A stretch of DNA of 64,000 bases from NCBI GenBank assembly GCA_020974905.1, contig CP087563.1, forward strand, positions 7,312,599 to 7,376,598, read 5' to 3'. Of the stretch, positions 19,901-28,281 are shown in pieces. This DNA comes from Planctomycetes bacterium syqfu. GTDB taxonomy: Bacteria > Planctomycetota > Phycisphaerae > Phycisphaerales > Phycisphaeraceae. The translations under genes were made by a program, and so were the position numbers. Positions within the stretch are counted from its first letter, which is position 1; each line of letters starts with the position of its first letter. The notes below the pieces were generated by a model. That model made no database searches. It was not told the origin of the DNA and saw nothing but the letters and a program-made list of their open reading frames with translations.

Positions 19901-20812
19901 ATGGAAACATTCAGTGTCGGTGGTGAACCCTTCAACGGTTGGTTCGGCAAACACAGCGATGGTGTCTTCCGGATGCTTTGTGGGATTTCCCGTCAAAGTG
20001 CCATGGTTTGCCGAATCAACGGCCTTGAAACGATCCGTCGATTTGATGCACCATCTGTTGACTTATCCGCATCCGTTCTGGCTGAAGCGGATCAATTCAA
20101 TCGCACCTGTAAGACATCAGACACGGTATCCAGGGACTATATTGTTAAAAAAGTGGATATCGATCTGTATCAATCACCTGATGCATGGCGTACTGTCGAA
20201 CCTATGCATGTCGGTCGAGAAGGCACATCAGAGAAAGCTGATGTGCGATTGGCATACGACAATCAATATCTGTATCTACGCTATGATGTGACTGATCAAT
20301 CACCGTGGATCAATCAGGGCAAAGACCACACCCGTTTGTTTAAAACTGGCGATTGTGTGGATTTTTATCTGTCAGCATTGAAGCAAGAGAAACATGATCA
20401 ACCCGCGTTGGGTGATCAACGCGTGGTCATTGCTCAATACAATCACAAACCCACAGCCGTATTGATGCAGGTTCAGTCCTACGGTCCAGTCAAAGGACAG
20501 TCTGTCACTTACCAAACCAATTGGAGTCGCGTTATTGAAAATGTGGCGATTCTGAATCAAGCCAAAGTTGATGTGGAGCAAAATCCCAATGGCTATGTCG
20601 TAACCGCGCGTCTGAAATTGCAGGATTTGGGATTAACAGCTCTGCAAGGCAAAACCTTACGCGGTGATGTGGGCATGATCAGCAGTGATGAAAGCGGTAT
20701 CACAAATGTCGCAAGAGCATGCTGGAGCAACACACAAACCAACCTTGTCAATGATGAACCTTTTGAAGCATGGTTGTATCCCGCCAATTGGGGCACATTC
20801 CGTTTCAAATAA
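16955..20812 (+). CDS. Giant secreted protein: CBM9-like, FlgD-like and propeller domains
   Basis: A 1285-residue exported protein. Residues 1-27 form a signal peptide. Residues 40-230 resemble a CBM9-type sugar-binding domain (VTVDGKLDDWDW, then LYLAAHWSDPTPMF). Residues 265-350 resemble a FlgD-like Ig fold (VQWDGKNDQGQLVKPAQYKV). A long central stretch with NHL/PQQ-like repeats (IWIVEKGEDPRRIAVWGRDG, LLSFDAESLKIIKTYSLG) should form one or two beta-propellers. The C-terminus from about residue 1085 is a second CBM9-like domain (VRLAYDNQYLYLRYDVTD). The same C-terminal design occurs in the next gene. No known catalytic motif was seen. The likely role is binding or processing of a polysaccharide at the cell surface; its enzymatic activity, if any, is unknown. 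Confidence 0.8.
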   Translation: MFKLSHIKIITLCLFCVLFTRTWATAENMNGRQSQNEGFSVLPVPGQVTVDGKLDDWDWSGRIEVFADNALRGRYSVQMAGMWDQEYLYLAAHWSDPTPMFSKVDPNFNPDKGWLADAWQMRFQTDQKVHITAWYYAPRNEPCLSVSFKDNGFAPKKIAGNGTKFESDIQLAFAKDADGNGYVEELRIPWHYLYKQMPDLVAGLTLRMGNEFLWGDVSGKTWPMHRYADNMQPGVLSREFYWSNSDAWGDAKLIGQNNITPRRYVMLSSQPKGSIPVRAKLPQGSQRFTIVIEDIDGNRIRNLAGDFQVHDYMVAEDDESLTVQVQWDGKNDQGQLVKPAQYKVRGLTHKGIGAEYELCYYNPGTPPWNTADGKGGWGGDHVPPQCVATAGQWVFLSWEVAEGGSGTLALGADGRKKWGEKRGANYLAANNQYVYGIKAHGQEPQKFCRYAMEDGSYRPYTIDGREQSVDLKLQDILPSNVGKVVAFDANQNTLLFGTSKGQLLSFDAESLKIIKTYSLGVIRSLDINDHDQCLANLDGNLFTIDMQTGSTTLLQLPSVEKAGCIAWDHDGNVLVFDEGKDLQIKAFSLQGQPVYTCGRKGGRLLRGHYDKEGLLSVNSMSVDHKGNIWIVEKGEDPRRIAVWGRDGKLVRDLLGNTGYAATGSYMNKQNPNVACVGSLQFRLNRQARTAELSEILWVPRPEKNEAFPLWSKPHHFSNPDFLQSNASGNDQTYLYHNGIYCRYHAIHMKRNGCWQPVAVIAQLEELKNQLPNLPWPDAHKSTLVFWNDLNKNGAVEFEECEITDQRKSLVANWTHTIGKDLSIFTSGMARFTPVRFTDDGAPVYSVKSLNRYDRKQVGSFAPVFEDNLLIVAGTNHYPKPCQILGMDIDTAKIRWTYPNPYPGVHGSHRAPMPRAGLLIGPLKICGIDKVNDQVGRVFMMRGNLGQDFYMTDDGLFIGSMFRDVRMPGPSLPVKEAELVGMPMETFSVGGEPFNGWFGKHSDGVFRMLCGISRQSAMVCRINGLETIRRFDAPSVDLSASVLAEADQFNRTCKTSDTVSRDYIVKKVDIDLYQSPDAWRTVEPMHVGREGTSEKADVRLAYDNQYLYLRYDVTDQSPWINQGKDHTRLFKTGDCVDFYLSALKQEKHDQPALGDQRVVIAQYNHKPTAVLMQVQSYGPVKGQSVTYQTNWSRVIENVAILNQAKVDVEQNPNGYVVTARLKLQDLGLTALQGKTLRGDVGMISSDESGITNVARACWSNTQTNLVNDEPFEAWLYPANWGTFRFK

Positions 20813-20816
20813 TTAA

Positions 20817-23800
20817 ATGGTCTATCCGAGTATGTCTATTAATTTTTTTAAAAAATGTCTGTTGATATATGTTCTGGCAAGCATCCTGATATGTCAGGTC
20901 AATGCAACTGATTTGCCCGGTGGTTGGAAAGCTCGATCATCGTCAGAACAATCTCTGCAATATGCCACAGATTATTTTAATCATAAAATTGGTTGGGCTG
21001 TTGGCATTGATTCGATTCAACTCACAATTGATGGCGGGCAAACCTGGCAGTCATGCTACAAGAGCACTCGCGGTAAACGCTATTGGTTTAACAGTGTCGT
21101 GGCGATGGGCAAACAAACTGCTCTGGTTTGTGGTTTTCCCTACGGACAAAAAGGCGAAGCCGCGGGCGTTCTCCTGCGAACGCGCGATCTGGGGAAGACA
21201 TGGCAGGAAGTTGATTGTGGCAGCACCGGTCGAACAAGCTACTGTTCCATGGTCTTTCGCAGTAATCGTAAAGACGGCTATATTCTCAGTTCTCGCGATG
21301 GTTTGTTGCGTTCATTGGATGCTGGTCACTCATGGAAACGTGTGAATCCCGATGGCAAAAAGCCTGCAACAAACATCATTCTGCATAACGTCATTTCACT
21401 GCCGGATAGCGGTGTTGTTATTGTACCCGTCGATGATCAATTGGCCATCAGTCATGATGAAGCCAAGACATGGGCGTTTGAGCCATTCCCGCAAGATGCC
21501 AAATCAAAATTCGGTTGGTTATTCAAGTGGGCTACGTTCACGACGGGCAAAGTCGGCTGGGCAGGTCTCTATGCAGGTGCTTGTCTGCACACACGTGATG
21601 GTGGGAAAACTTGGGAAATTTTATCTGGCGGGTTTGGTCAGGTCTGGCAACAAGAAGGTGACACCATCTGGCGGGCAACCACCAGCAAGGTTTATCGATC
21701 CGAAGACAACGGTGTGACTTGGCAGGAACCAATCAAAGTCGGAAGTGACAATGATCGTATCGAAGCAATGGCATTCACCTATAAGAGCGCACACATCGTC
21801 GGTGGTGCTGAAGGCAAAGGGCATCCCTTTATTGCGGATTACACTTTTGGTACGGATCCTGATCAGGTGACATTACCCGAAGGTGTAATCCCTATCGACA
21901 TCGATTTACCGGAAGACGGTATCGTTACCATTCAGATTCTTGATCAACAGAATCAAGTTGTGCGAAACCTGATTAATGGTCAGCCACTACCCAAAGGCAA
22001 ATCAACCATTAAGTGGAATCTTGCCACCGAGTACGACTATTGGTCGCCATTTAAAAAGAGCCATCCGCGTCTGTATGATCCACCAGCCACATTACCCAAG
22101 CAGGCAACACCTGGTGAATATCATTGGCGTGGACTTTATCATCCTCCTTTAGCAACCGAATATTTATACAGCTACTATCCGCTCAAGAAGCACGGTGTCA
22201 CATGGATTACACAGGATCAAACCGGTGGCTGGCTGGCGGATCATTCCCCTCCACGTTGCTTGGTGGCAAATGGTGATCATATGTGGTTGGGCACTTTTGC
22301 CGAAGGTGGTAGTGGACTGATTGAATCTGATCTGGATATGAAAAAGCTGTGGGGTATCAATCGCATTGAGTTGACTACCGCAAGAGCATTGGCTTCCGAC
22401 GGAGATTTGATTTACTTCGTGGAGGTCGGTGGCTGGACCGGCGGATTACGCCTGATTCAAGTCAATGCAAAGACCAAGGAATCTCGAAAGCTTATCCATG
22501 CCAATCAAAAAGATGGTACTTTTGGGAAAATTGCAGGCTTGGCTGTTCAAAACAACATGGCCTGTATCACATTTACAGATGTCAAACATATGTTGCTTAT
22601 CGACATGAATCCTAATTTTCAGGATCAGGATAAAGATATACACATTTTGGCAAAAATTCCTGTGGAAAAAGCAGGTAAAGTACGACCCTATGGACCGGGT
22701 AAAATGGCAGTGATTGTGGGTCAGACTGTGAGTCTGCTGGACCTGCAAACGTACACATTATCACCCATCGTCACTGGTCTGAAAAATCCATTCGGATTAG
22801 GTATTGACAAACAGGGCCAATTCTATGTCGGTGAAATGGAGCCATTGCATCAGGTACTTATCTACGACACCAATGGTAAGTACACAGGATCAATTGGAGA
22901 GCCGGGAGGACATCCTGTTGGTCCATTTAATCCACAGCATATGGAAAGTCCATATGGGGTGGAAATTGATAGCAATGGTCATATTTGGGTCACTGAATTC
23001 AATGATGAGTTAAAACGTACAAGTGTCTGGGACACCAATGGCAAATGTATCAATCAAGTGCTGGGTCCACCTGTGTATGGCGGCGGCGGGTCATTTGACC
23101 CCGAAGATAGCAAACGCATGTTTTATCGTGGTAAGGAATTTCGCCGTGATCCCCAAACAGGTGAAATAAATCTCGTCAATATCATCTGGCGTTTAGATGA
23201 TCCAACGGTCGATGAACTTACCGGTGGTGTGCGTAATCATAATTTTGGTGGTAGTGCTCCCTCCATGCCATTCCATCAAAATGGCAAGCTCTGGTTCCGG
23301 ATGTGGGGCGCTTACGGCATGGGCGAGATGACCGTACTCTTTGTCTATGACAAGGATCGTGTCCGACCGGTCAGTGCTGTGGGACAGACGCCCAGATTGG
23401 TACGTGAAAGGTTTGGTGTCAAAGGAAATGATTGTCGAGCTTTTGCATGGACCGATGCGAATGACGATAGCAGAATTCAGGAAAATGAATTGCAATTCGG
23501 CGCTGTAAAGGGAACGACAACATGGGGCGTTCGAATGAACGATCATTTTCAGGTTGCTTTCAGTACACATAATGGCGATGTCGGATTCTGCTTTTTTAAC
23601 CCGGTTTCATATAACCAATATGGCTACCCGGTCTACAAAATGCCTGATGAGTTTATGATGGTGGATGGTTTGACGGTCAACGATCCATTACAAGTTCAGG
23701 GGATGATGAATGATGCCAATGGCAATGCTGTAGCCATTACCCCCTATATCATCAGCGTGTCTCCCACAGGTAAGGTTAACTGGCGATACATCTCCCGCTG

Positions 23801-24953
23801 GTCGGGATTGCATGGTGGGCTTAAAACCACTGCCATCGGTCTTGAGCCAGGTGTTCTGATCGCACCACTTCGATTTTATGGATCAGTGACGACGCCGGCA
23901 CTAGGTGAAGTGCTTTGTATCGGCACGAATTATGGCGTGACGCATTTGATGACGGCAGACGGCTTGTATGTCGACCGTGTTTTCGGTGATTCAAGACGCT
24001 CTGATACATGGCGATACAATGAACCACCGACATCATCACAGCTTAAAGACGTTTCACTTAGTCAGGAACATTTTGGTGGTACATTCCAGAAAGTACGCAC
24101 GCCCGATGGCAGCTATCAATACCTTTATGTGGTCTCACCAGCATCACCACATTGCTCGGTGATCCAATTGCATGGACTGGAAAAAGTTAATCGTCTCGAA
24201 GGTGGTAAAATTACAGTTCGTAGTGAGCATATTGTTCTGGCCAACGCGCTTCTCCAGAAACAAGCCAATGAACATCTCATACCAAGATCTTATACGATCC
24301 GTCGAATCAAAGATTGTGTGATTGATGGAAAAGATAGTGAATGGCCTGACAAATCTGTCAATGGTTTTAAACTCGCTTACGATGACCAGAAATTATATGT
24401 TTATTACTCCGGGCATGATAACAAAGCTGTATTTCAAAACAGTGCAACACAATCAAATTATTCAGAGTGCTTCAAGACAGGCGATGTACTTGACGTAATG
24501 TTGCAAACCGTTCCTGATTTACCTATTAAGCGTACAAATGCCATGAAGGGAGATATTCGACTTTCGTTGGCAATGGTTGATAATCAACCGACACTGGTGA
24601 TGTATGACTATGTAATTCCCAATACACCCAAGAGCCAGAAGTTTTCCTTTTCTTCACCTTGGCGGACTGTTTTTGTAGATGATGTCAAGATCATACAAAA
24701 TGCAGACATCAAAGTGATTCGCCAGAAAGATTCCTATTCCGTGGAAGTCTCCATCCCACTCAGTGAAATTCATTTGAATCCGTCTTCTGGATTGCAGGTA
24801 AGTGGTGATGTCGGTCGTGTCCTGTCAGACCAGACCGGATCAACTCGAATTGATCGAATTTATTGGAGTAATCCAAATACACGTGTGGTGGCAGATGTGC
24901 CATCTGAAACAGAATTACAACCGAACTTGTGGGGAAAGTTCATTTTTGAGTGA
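20817..24953 (+). CDS. Giant secreted protein: BNR/YCF48-like repeats, propeller, CBM9-like tail
   Basis: Up to 1378 residues, starting 5 bases after the preceding stop; an ATG at 20832 is an equally good start. A signal peptide lies at about residues 11-30. The first 330 residues contain six Asp-box-like motifs (for example TIDGGQTW, TRDLGKTW, TRDGGKTW, SEDNGVTW), as in sialidase/BNR and YCF48 propellers. Next come a FlgD-like Ig segment (VTIQILDQQNQVVRNL) and an NHL-type propeller (GLGIDKQGQFYVGEMEPLHQ). The C-terminal 200 residues resemble the CBM9-like end of the preceding gene, so the two are paralogous in part. It lacks obvious hydrolase residues. A role in polymer recognition is inference. 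Confidence 0.8.
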   Translation: MVYPSMSINFFKKCLLIYVLASILICQVNATDLPGGWKARSSSEQSLQYATDYFNHKIGWAVGIDSIQLTIDGGQTWQSCYKSTRGKRYWFNSVVAMGKQTALVCGFPYGQKGEAAGVLLRTRDLGKTWQEVDCGSTGRTSYCSMVFRSNRKDGYILSSRDGLLRSLDAGHSWKRVNPDGKKPATNIILHNVISLPDSGVVIVPVDDQLAISHDEAKTWAFEPFPQDAKSKFGWLFKWATFTTGKVGWAGLYAGACLHTRDGGKTWEILSGGFGQVWQQEGDTIWRATTSKVYRSEDNGVTWQEPIKVGSDNDRIEAMAFTYKSAHIVGGAEGKGHPFIADYTFGTDPDQVTLPEGVIPIDIDLPEDGIVTIQILDQQNQVVRNLINGQPLPKGKSTIKWNLATEYDYWSPFKKSHPRLYDPPATLPKQATPGEYHWRGLYHPPLATEYLYSYYPLKKHGVTWITQDQTGGWLADHSPPRCLVANGDHMWLGTFAEGGSGLIESDLDMKKLWGINRIELTTARALASDGDLIYFVEVGGWTGGLRLIQVNAKTKESRKLIHANQKDGTFGKIAGLAVQNNMACITFTDVKHMLLIDMNPNFQDQDKDIHILAKIPVEKAGKVRPYGPGKMAVIVGQTVSLLDLQTYTLSPIVTGLKNPFGLGIDKQGQFYVGEMEPLHQVLIYDTNGKYTGSIGEPGGHPVGPFNPQHMESPYGVEIDSNGHIWVTEFNDELKRTSVWDTNGKCINQVLGPPVYGGGGSFDPEDSKRMFYRGKEFRRDPQTGEINLVNIIWRLDDPTVDELTGGVRNHNFGGSAPSMPFHQNGKLWFRMWGAYGMGEMTVLFVYDKDRVRPVSAVGQTPRLVRERFGVKGNDCRAFAWTDANDDSRIQENELQFGAVKGTTTWGVRMNDHFQVAFSTHNGDVGFCFFNPVSYNQYGYPVYKMPDEFMMVDGLTVNDPLQVQGMMNDANGNAVAITPYIISVSPTGKVNWRYISRWSGLHGGLKTTAIGLEPGVLIAPLRFYGSVTTPALGEVLCIGTNYGVTHLMTADGLYVDRVFGDSRRSDTWRYNEPPTSSQLKDVSLSQEHFGGTFQKVRTPDGSYQYLYVVSPASPHCSVIQLHGLEKVNRLEGGKITVRSEHIVLANALLQKQANEHLIPRSYTIRRIKDCVIDGKDSEWPDKSVNGFKLAYDDQKLYVYYSGHDNKAVFQNSATQSNYSECFKTGDVLDVMLQTVPDLPIKRTNAMKGDIRLSLAMVDNQPTLVMYDYVIPNTPKSQKFSFSSPWRTVFVDDVKIIQNADIKVIRQKDSYSVEVSIPLSEIHLNPSSGLQVSGDVGRVLSDQTGSTRIDRIYWSNPNTRVVADVPSETELQPNLWGKFIFE

Positions 24954-25083
24954 AAATTGACTGTTTTTTGCTCCAATAGTCTGCCAATGAGCAGAAAGCT
25001 TATTGTACGTTCGTGATCTGGCGTCTCTTCCGGGATTTGTATATTCCATTCTGGTTATTTTCATATCTCAAGGAGAATCGTTC

Positions 25084-28000
25084 ATGAAGCACAGGAGCCT
25101 TCTTACTGTCTTATCTGTCGTTGTCATATTATCCTTTATTTCATCGGCATCGGCAGCAACACCTTACATCTTCCACATCACGCAGTCAGCAAAAGCCAAT
25201 CAGATCATTGGCATTCAGGGTGATCAGTTTGGTTCTGCTCCAGAAGTCTGGATTGATCGTATAGTAGATTCCAACGATACACCAGATCCAGAACTTCAGC
25301 TAGAAATTCTCAATCAATCTGACGATAATATTGCTGCCAAAATTCCAGCCAATATGGATATGGGCTTATATGCTATTTTCGTTAAAAATACAGATGGCGC
25401 GGTATCAGTAAGTGCACCGGCATATGTCAATCAAGCCTACGTCTATAATGTGTTGGATTTGGCAAGCAAGGAAATAGATAGTGGCCGAACTTTTCGTCTG
25501 ACAGGTTTGAATCTGGATTTTACTGACGCTACAAGTCAGGTCTGGTTTCGTAAGGTTAGTGACAGCACAATGGTCGCTGCGACAGTAAATGATACCAATG
25601 ATCCAAACATACTGGAAGTGACGTCACCTTCATTAGTTACCGGTGAAAGCTATGTCCTGGTAGTTTCAAATGGGTTTGGTGGGAGTTATGGTCAAGTTGA
25701 TTCATGGACATTAACAGCCACAGCAACTGGTACAGACCATTGGGCATTGGATGTGCCATGGGCTGCCAAATTTACTTTTTACAACAATGTCTACAATGTC
25801 AAAACTGATGCACGTTTGAGTGTCAAAGCAGTTGGTGATGGTACTACAGATGATGCGGCAGCAATTCAGGAAGCGATCTATGATGCTTCAAATGACGGTG
25901 GTGGTGTAGTGTATTTGCCAACTGGTGATTACAACTTAAACGGACAATCATTGGGAATGAGGAGTAATGTAGTCATCGAAGGCGATGGGATGGACAATAG
26001 CCTGATTTTTAGTAATTCGGGTACCGCTCCGATGCTCGCAGGGCCGAACGATATGGTCAATTTCGGCTTTGTCGATATTGCTTTTGAAAGTCAGGCCAAC
26101 GGCCCGGATAATATGAGCAAGTTCTGGTGGGGCAATTATTTGTTTGCATTGCGGACACGTTTTACTCAGCATAACTGGCATAACGTAATATGGAAATTCT
26201 GTAGGAAAGTTTTGATAAAGGATTGCGAACTTTACCAGTTGCCAGAAACAGGGAAGTATATATTCATGTCAGAAGGTTGTCAGGACATGAAAATAGTAGG
26301 CACCTATTTTGAGTGGCATGACGGGCGTATCTATACCCCGTCAATGGCACGCGTCCAGATTGAAGATTGCAGCTTCATTCGAAGTGTGTATACCGACGGG
26401 GGGGGGGAATGCGAATATGGTGCCCTTGCTTTGGAGTATTCAGATAACCTGACTATTTTGAATAATCACTTTGGGAAATCTGGCACAGGTCCGATTCCAC
26501 AGGCAAATGATGGTGAAACGATTCTCAATCAATTCACAGAAGGAGCAGCAGTAGGTATTGTTTCCTCAGCAACCTCCACAACATTATCTGATTCATCGCA
26601 AAGCTGGTCTTCAAATAGCTTGAAGAATTTACACGCCATGATCATTAGTGGGCCCGGGAAAGGACAACGTCGAAAAGTACTCTCAAATACCAGTACAACC
26701 ATGACTTTAGATAGTGCATGGGAAGTAACACCAACAACAGAAAGTCGTTTTGCGGTACACAGCATTGACAGTCGATACATGATCTTAGGTAATGAACTCA
26801 ATGATTGCCCACGTGGTATTTGGTTTTATTGCAGCAAAGTTAGCGACTTGGCAATAATTAACAATCAACTAACCAATTCAGAAGGTATTTATATACGAGC
26901 TGATCAGCGTATGTATCAAGATCCTCAGAGATTTGATGTCTATGAGAATATCGTTATTAAAGGAAATATTATTCGTAATACTTTAGGGTTGTACCCAGCC
27001 AAAGTTGATCTGACGGCATTGAAGACTAATGACGGTGAAGATCTGTATGGTGAGTCATTTTATGGCGCAACTCTGAGAAACAATAAAATAGATGCGACTG
27101 TTAATAATTACAGTTGGTCTTCAGAGGCTTTCACAGCAGTTTATATTTCTGAAAATCAGACAACCGATGACGATTCTCAGATGATGTCAGGCGTAATATT
27201 TGACAGTAATGAATTGGTTGATACAAACTTTGGGGTTAACGTTTCTACTGGAGCTAATCAAGCTGTCATTTGGAATACAAAAACTACAAACTTGCAACAG
27301 CAACTTGTACGTGACAGAGTACGTTCTGGTGCCAATTACGGCTCCGAACAAACCTACGTACTCACTGATATCACCATTGATAATGGTGATCCGACAGGTG
27401 TGACAATCACTGGTACCTGGCCTTCGAGTACCCATTACCCAGGATTTTATGATACAGAATACATATATGATGATAACGAAAACAAAGGCAATAAAAGTGT
27501 GCGTTTTACACCCGATTTGCCGTCTACTGGCGTGTATTTTGTGTATGGACGCTGGACATCATCCAGTAGTCGGAATACCAATGTGCCGTTTGATATTATC
27601 CATTCAGAAGGTACTGATACAATTTTTGTCGATCAAACTCAAAATGGTAGTCAGTGGACATTGCTTGGTGCCTATTCATTTGATAAAGGAACAAATGGTA
27701 GTGTATTAATCAGAACGGATGGTACAACTGAATATGTGATTGCGGATGCAATACGTTTCGTTAAACCATCACAATGTGTGATGGATAATAATGACACCAG
27801 CCATGTTACATTGTTAGGTTCATGGACAACAAGTACATCCAATCCCTATTATTATGCAGACAATTACATTCACGATGGAAATACCAGCAAGGGTTCAAAG
27901 AGTGTTGTCTTTACACCGGATATACAATTGACCGGTACATACGGTGTCTATGCTTGGTGGACTGAAGGGACCAACCGGGCAAGCAATGTGCCAATTGATA

Positions 28001-28176
28001 TACACCATGCAACAGGTACGGCAACAGTTACAATCAATGAAACCACAAATGGTGGTCATTGGGTGTACCTGGGCAGTTATCCGTTTGATCTTGGTAATAG
28101 TGAAACCATCGTTGTCCGAACGGATTCAACAAACGGCTATGTGATTGTAGATGCAATCGCTGTGCTTCAGGAGTAA
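25084..28176 (+). CDS. Secreted right-handed beta-helix protein with two golvesin-like C-terminal repeats
   Basis: A 1030-residue exported protein. The start at 25084 has AAGGAG upstream; the frame is open 81 bases further. After a signal peptide (to about residue 25), residues 30-235 look like Ig/IPT-type domains. The central part begins with the pectate-lyase-3-like motif GDGTTDDAAAIQEAI and continues as beta-helix repeats (VVIEGDGMDNSLIFSN, NLTILNNHFGKSG). The last 260 residues hold two copies of a golvesin-like or xanthan-lyase-like domain; each has TYGVYAWWTEG or VYFVYGRWTSS followed by G.W..LG.Y.FD and V..DAI. These are probably sugar-binding. It may be a lyase or glycosidase on the target polymer, but catalytic residues cannot be assigned. 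Confidence 0.82.
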   Translation: MKHRSLLTVLSVVVILSFISSASAATPYIFHITQSAKANQIIGIQGDQFGSAPEVWIDRIVDSNDTPDPELQLEILNQSDDNIAAKIPANMDMGLYAIFVKNTDGAVSVSAPAYVNQAYVYNVLDLASKEIDSGRTFRLTGLNLDFTDATSQVWFRKVSDSTMVAATVNDTNDPNILEVTSPSLVTGESYVLVVSNGFGGSYGQVDSWTLTATATGTDHWALDVPWAAKFTFYNNVYNVKTDARLSVKAVGDGTTDDAAAIQEAIYDASNDGGGVVYLPTGDYNLNGQSLGMRSNVVIEGDGMDNSLIFSNSGTAPMLAGPNDMVNFGFVDIAFESQANGPDNMSKFWWGNYLFALRTRFTQHNWHNVIWKFCRKVLIKDCELYQLPETGKYIFMSEGCQDMKIVGTYFEWHDGRIYTPSMARVQIEDCSFIRSVYTDGGGECEYGALALEYSDNLTILNNHFGKSGTGPIPQANDGETILNQFTEGAAVGIVSSATSTTLSDSSQSWSSNSLKNLHAMIISGPGKGQRRKVLSNTSTTMTLDSAWEVTPTTESRFAVHSIDSRYMILGNELNDCPRGIWFYCSKVSDLAIINNQLTNSEGIYIRADQRMYQDPQRFDVYENIVIKGNIIRNTLGLYPAKVDLTALKTNDGEDLYGESFYGATLRNNKIDATVNNYSWSSEAFTAVYISENQTTDDDSQMMSGVIFDSNELVDTNFGVNVSTGANQAVIWNTKTTNLQQQLVRDRVRSGANYGSEQTYVLTDITIDNGDPTGVTITGTWPSSTHYPGFYDTEYIYDDNENKGNKSVRFTPDLPSTGVYFVYGRWTSSSSRNTNVPFDIIHSEGTDTIFVDQTQNGSQWTLLGAYSFDKGTNGSVLIRTDGTTEYVIADAIRFVKPSQCVMDNNDTSHVTLLGSWTTSTSNPYYYADNYIHDGNTSKGSKSVVFTPDIQLTGTYGVYAWWTEGTNRASNVPIDIHHATGTATVTINETTNGGHWVYLGSYPFDLGNSETIVVRTDSTNGYVIVDAIAVLQE

Positions 28177-28223
28177 TTTATTGCTAACTGTGCTAATCGA
28201 TACGTTTTTTTTGAATATCTCAG

Positions 28224-28255
28224 CAACGGCTGGAATAATCGCTAGCCGTTGTTTT
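28224..28255 (+). terminator. Rho-independent terminator after the beta-helix gene
   Basis: CAACGGCT (28224-28231) pairs with AGCCGTTG (28244-28251) and is followed by TTTT. It lies 47 bases after the stop of the beta-helix gene and 26 bases before the first PL8 gene, so the lyases may have their own promoter or depend on readthrough. Confidence 0.7.
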
Positions 28256-28281
28256 CCAATTTGTGATCAGGAGTTTGAATA

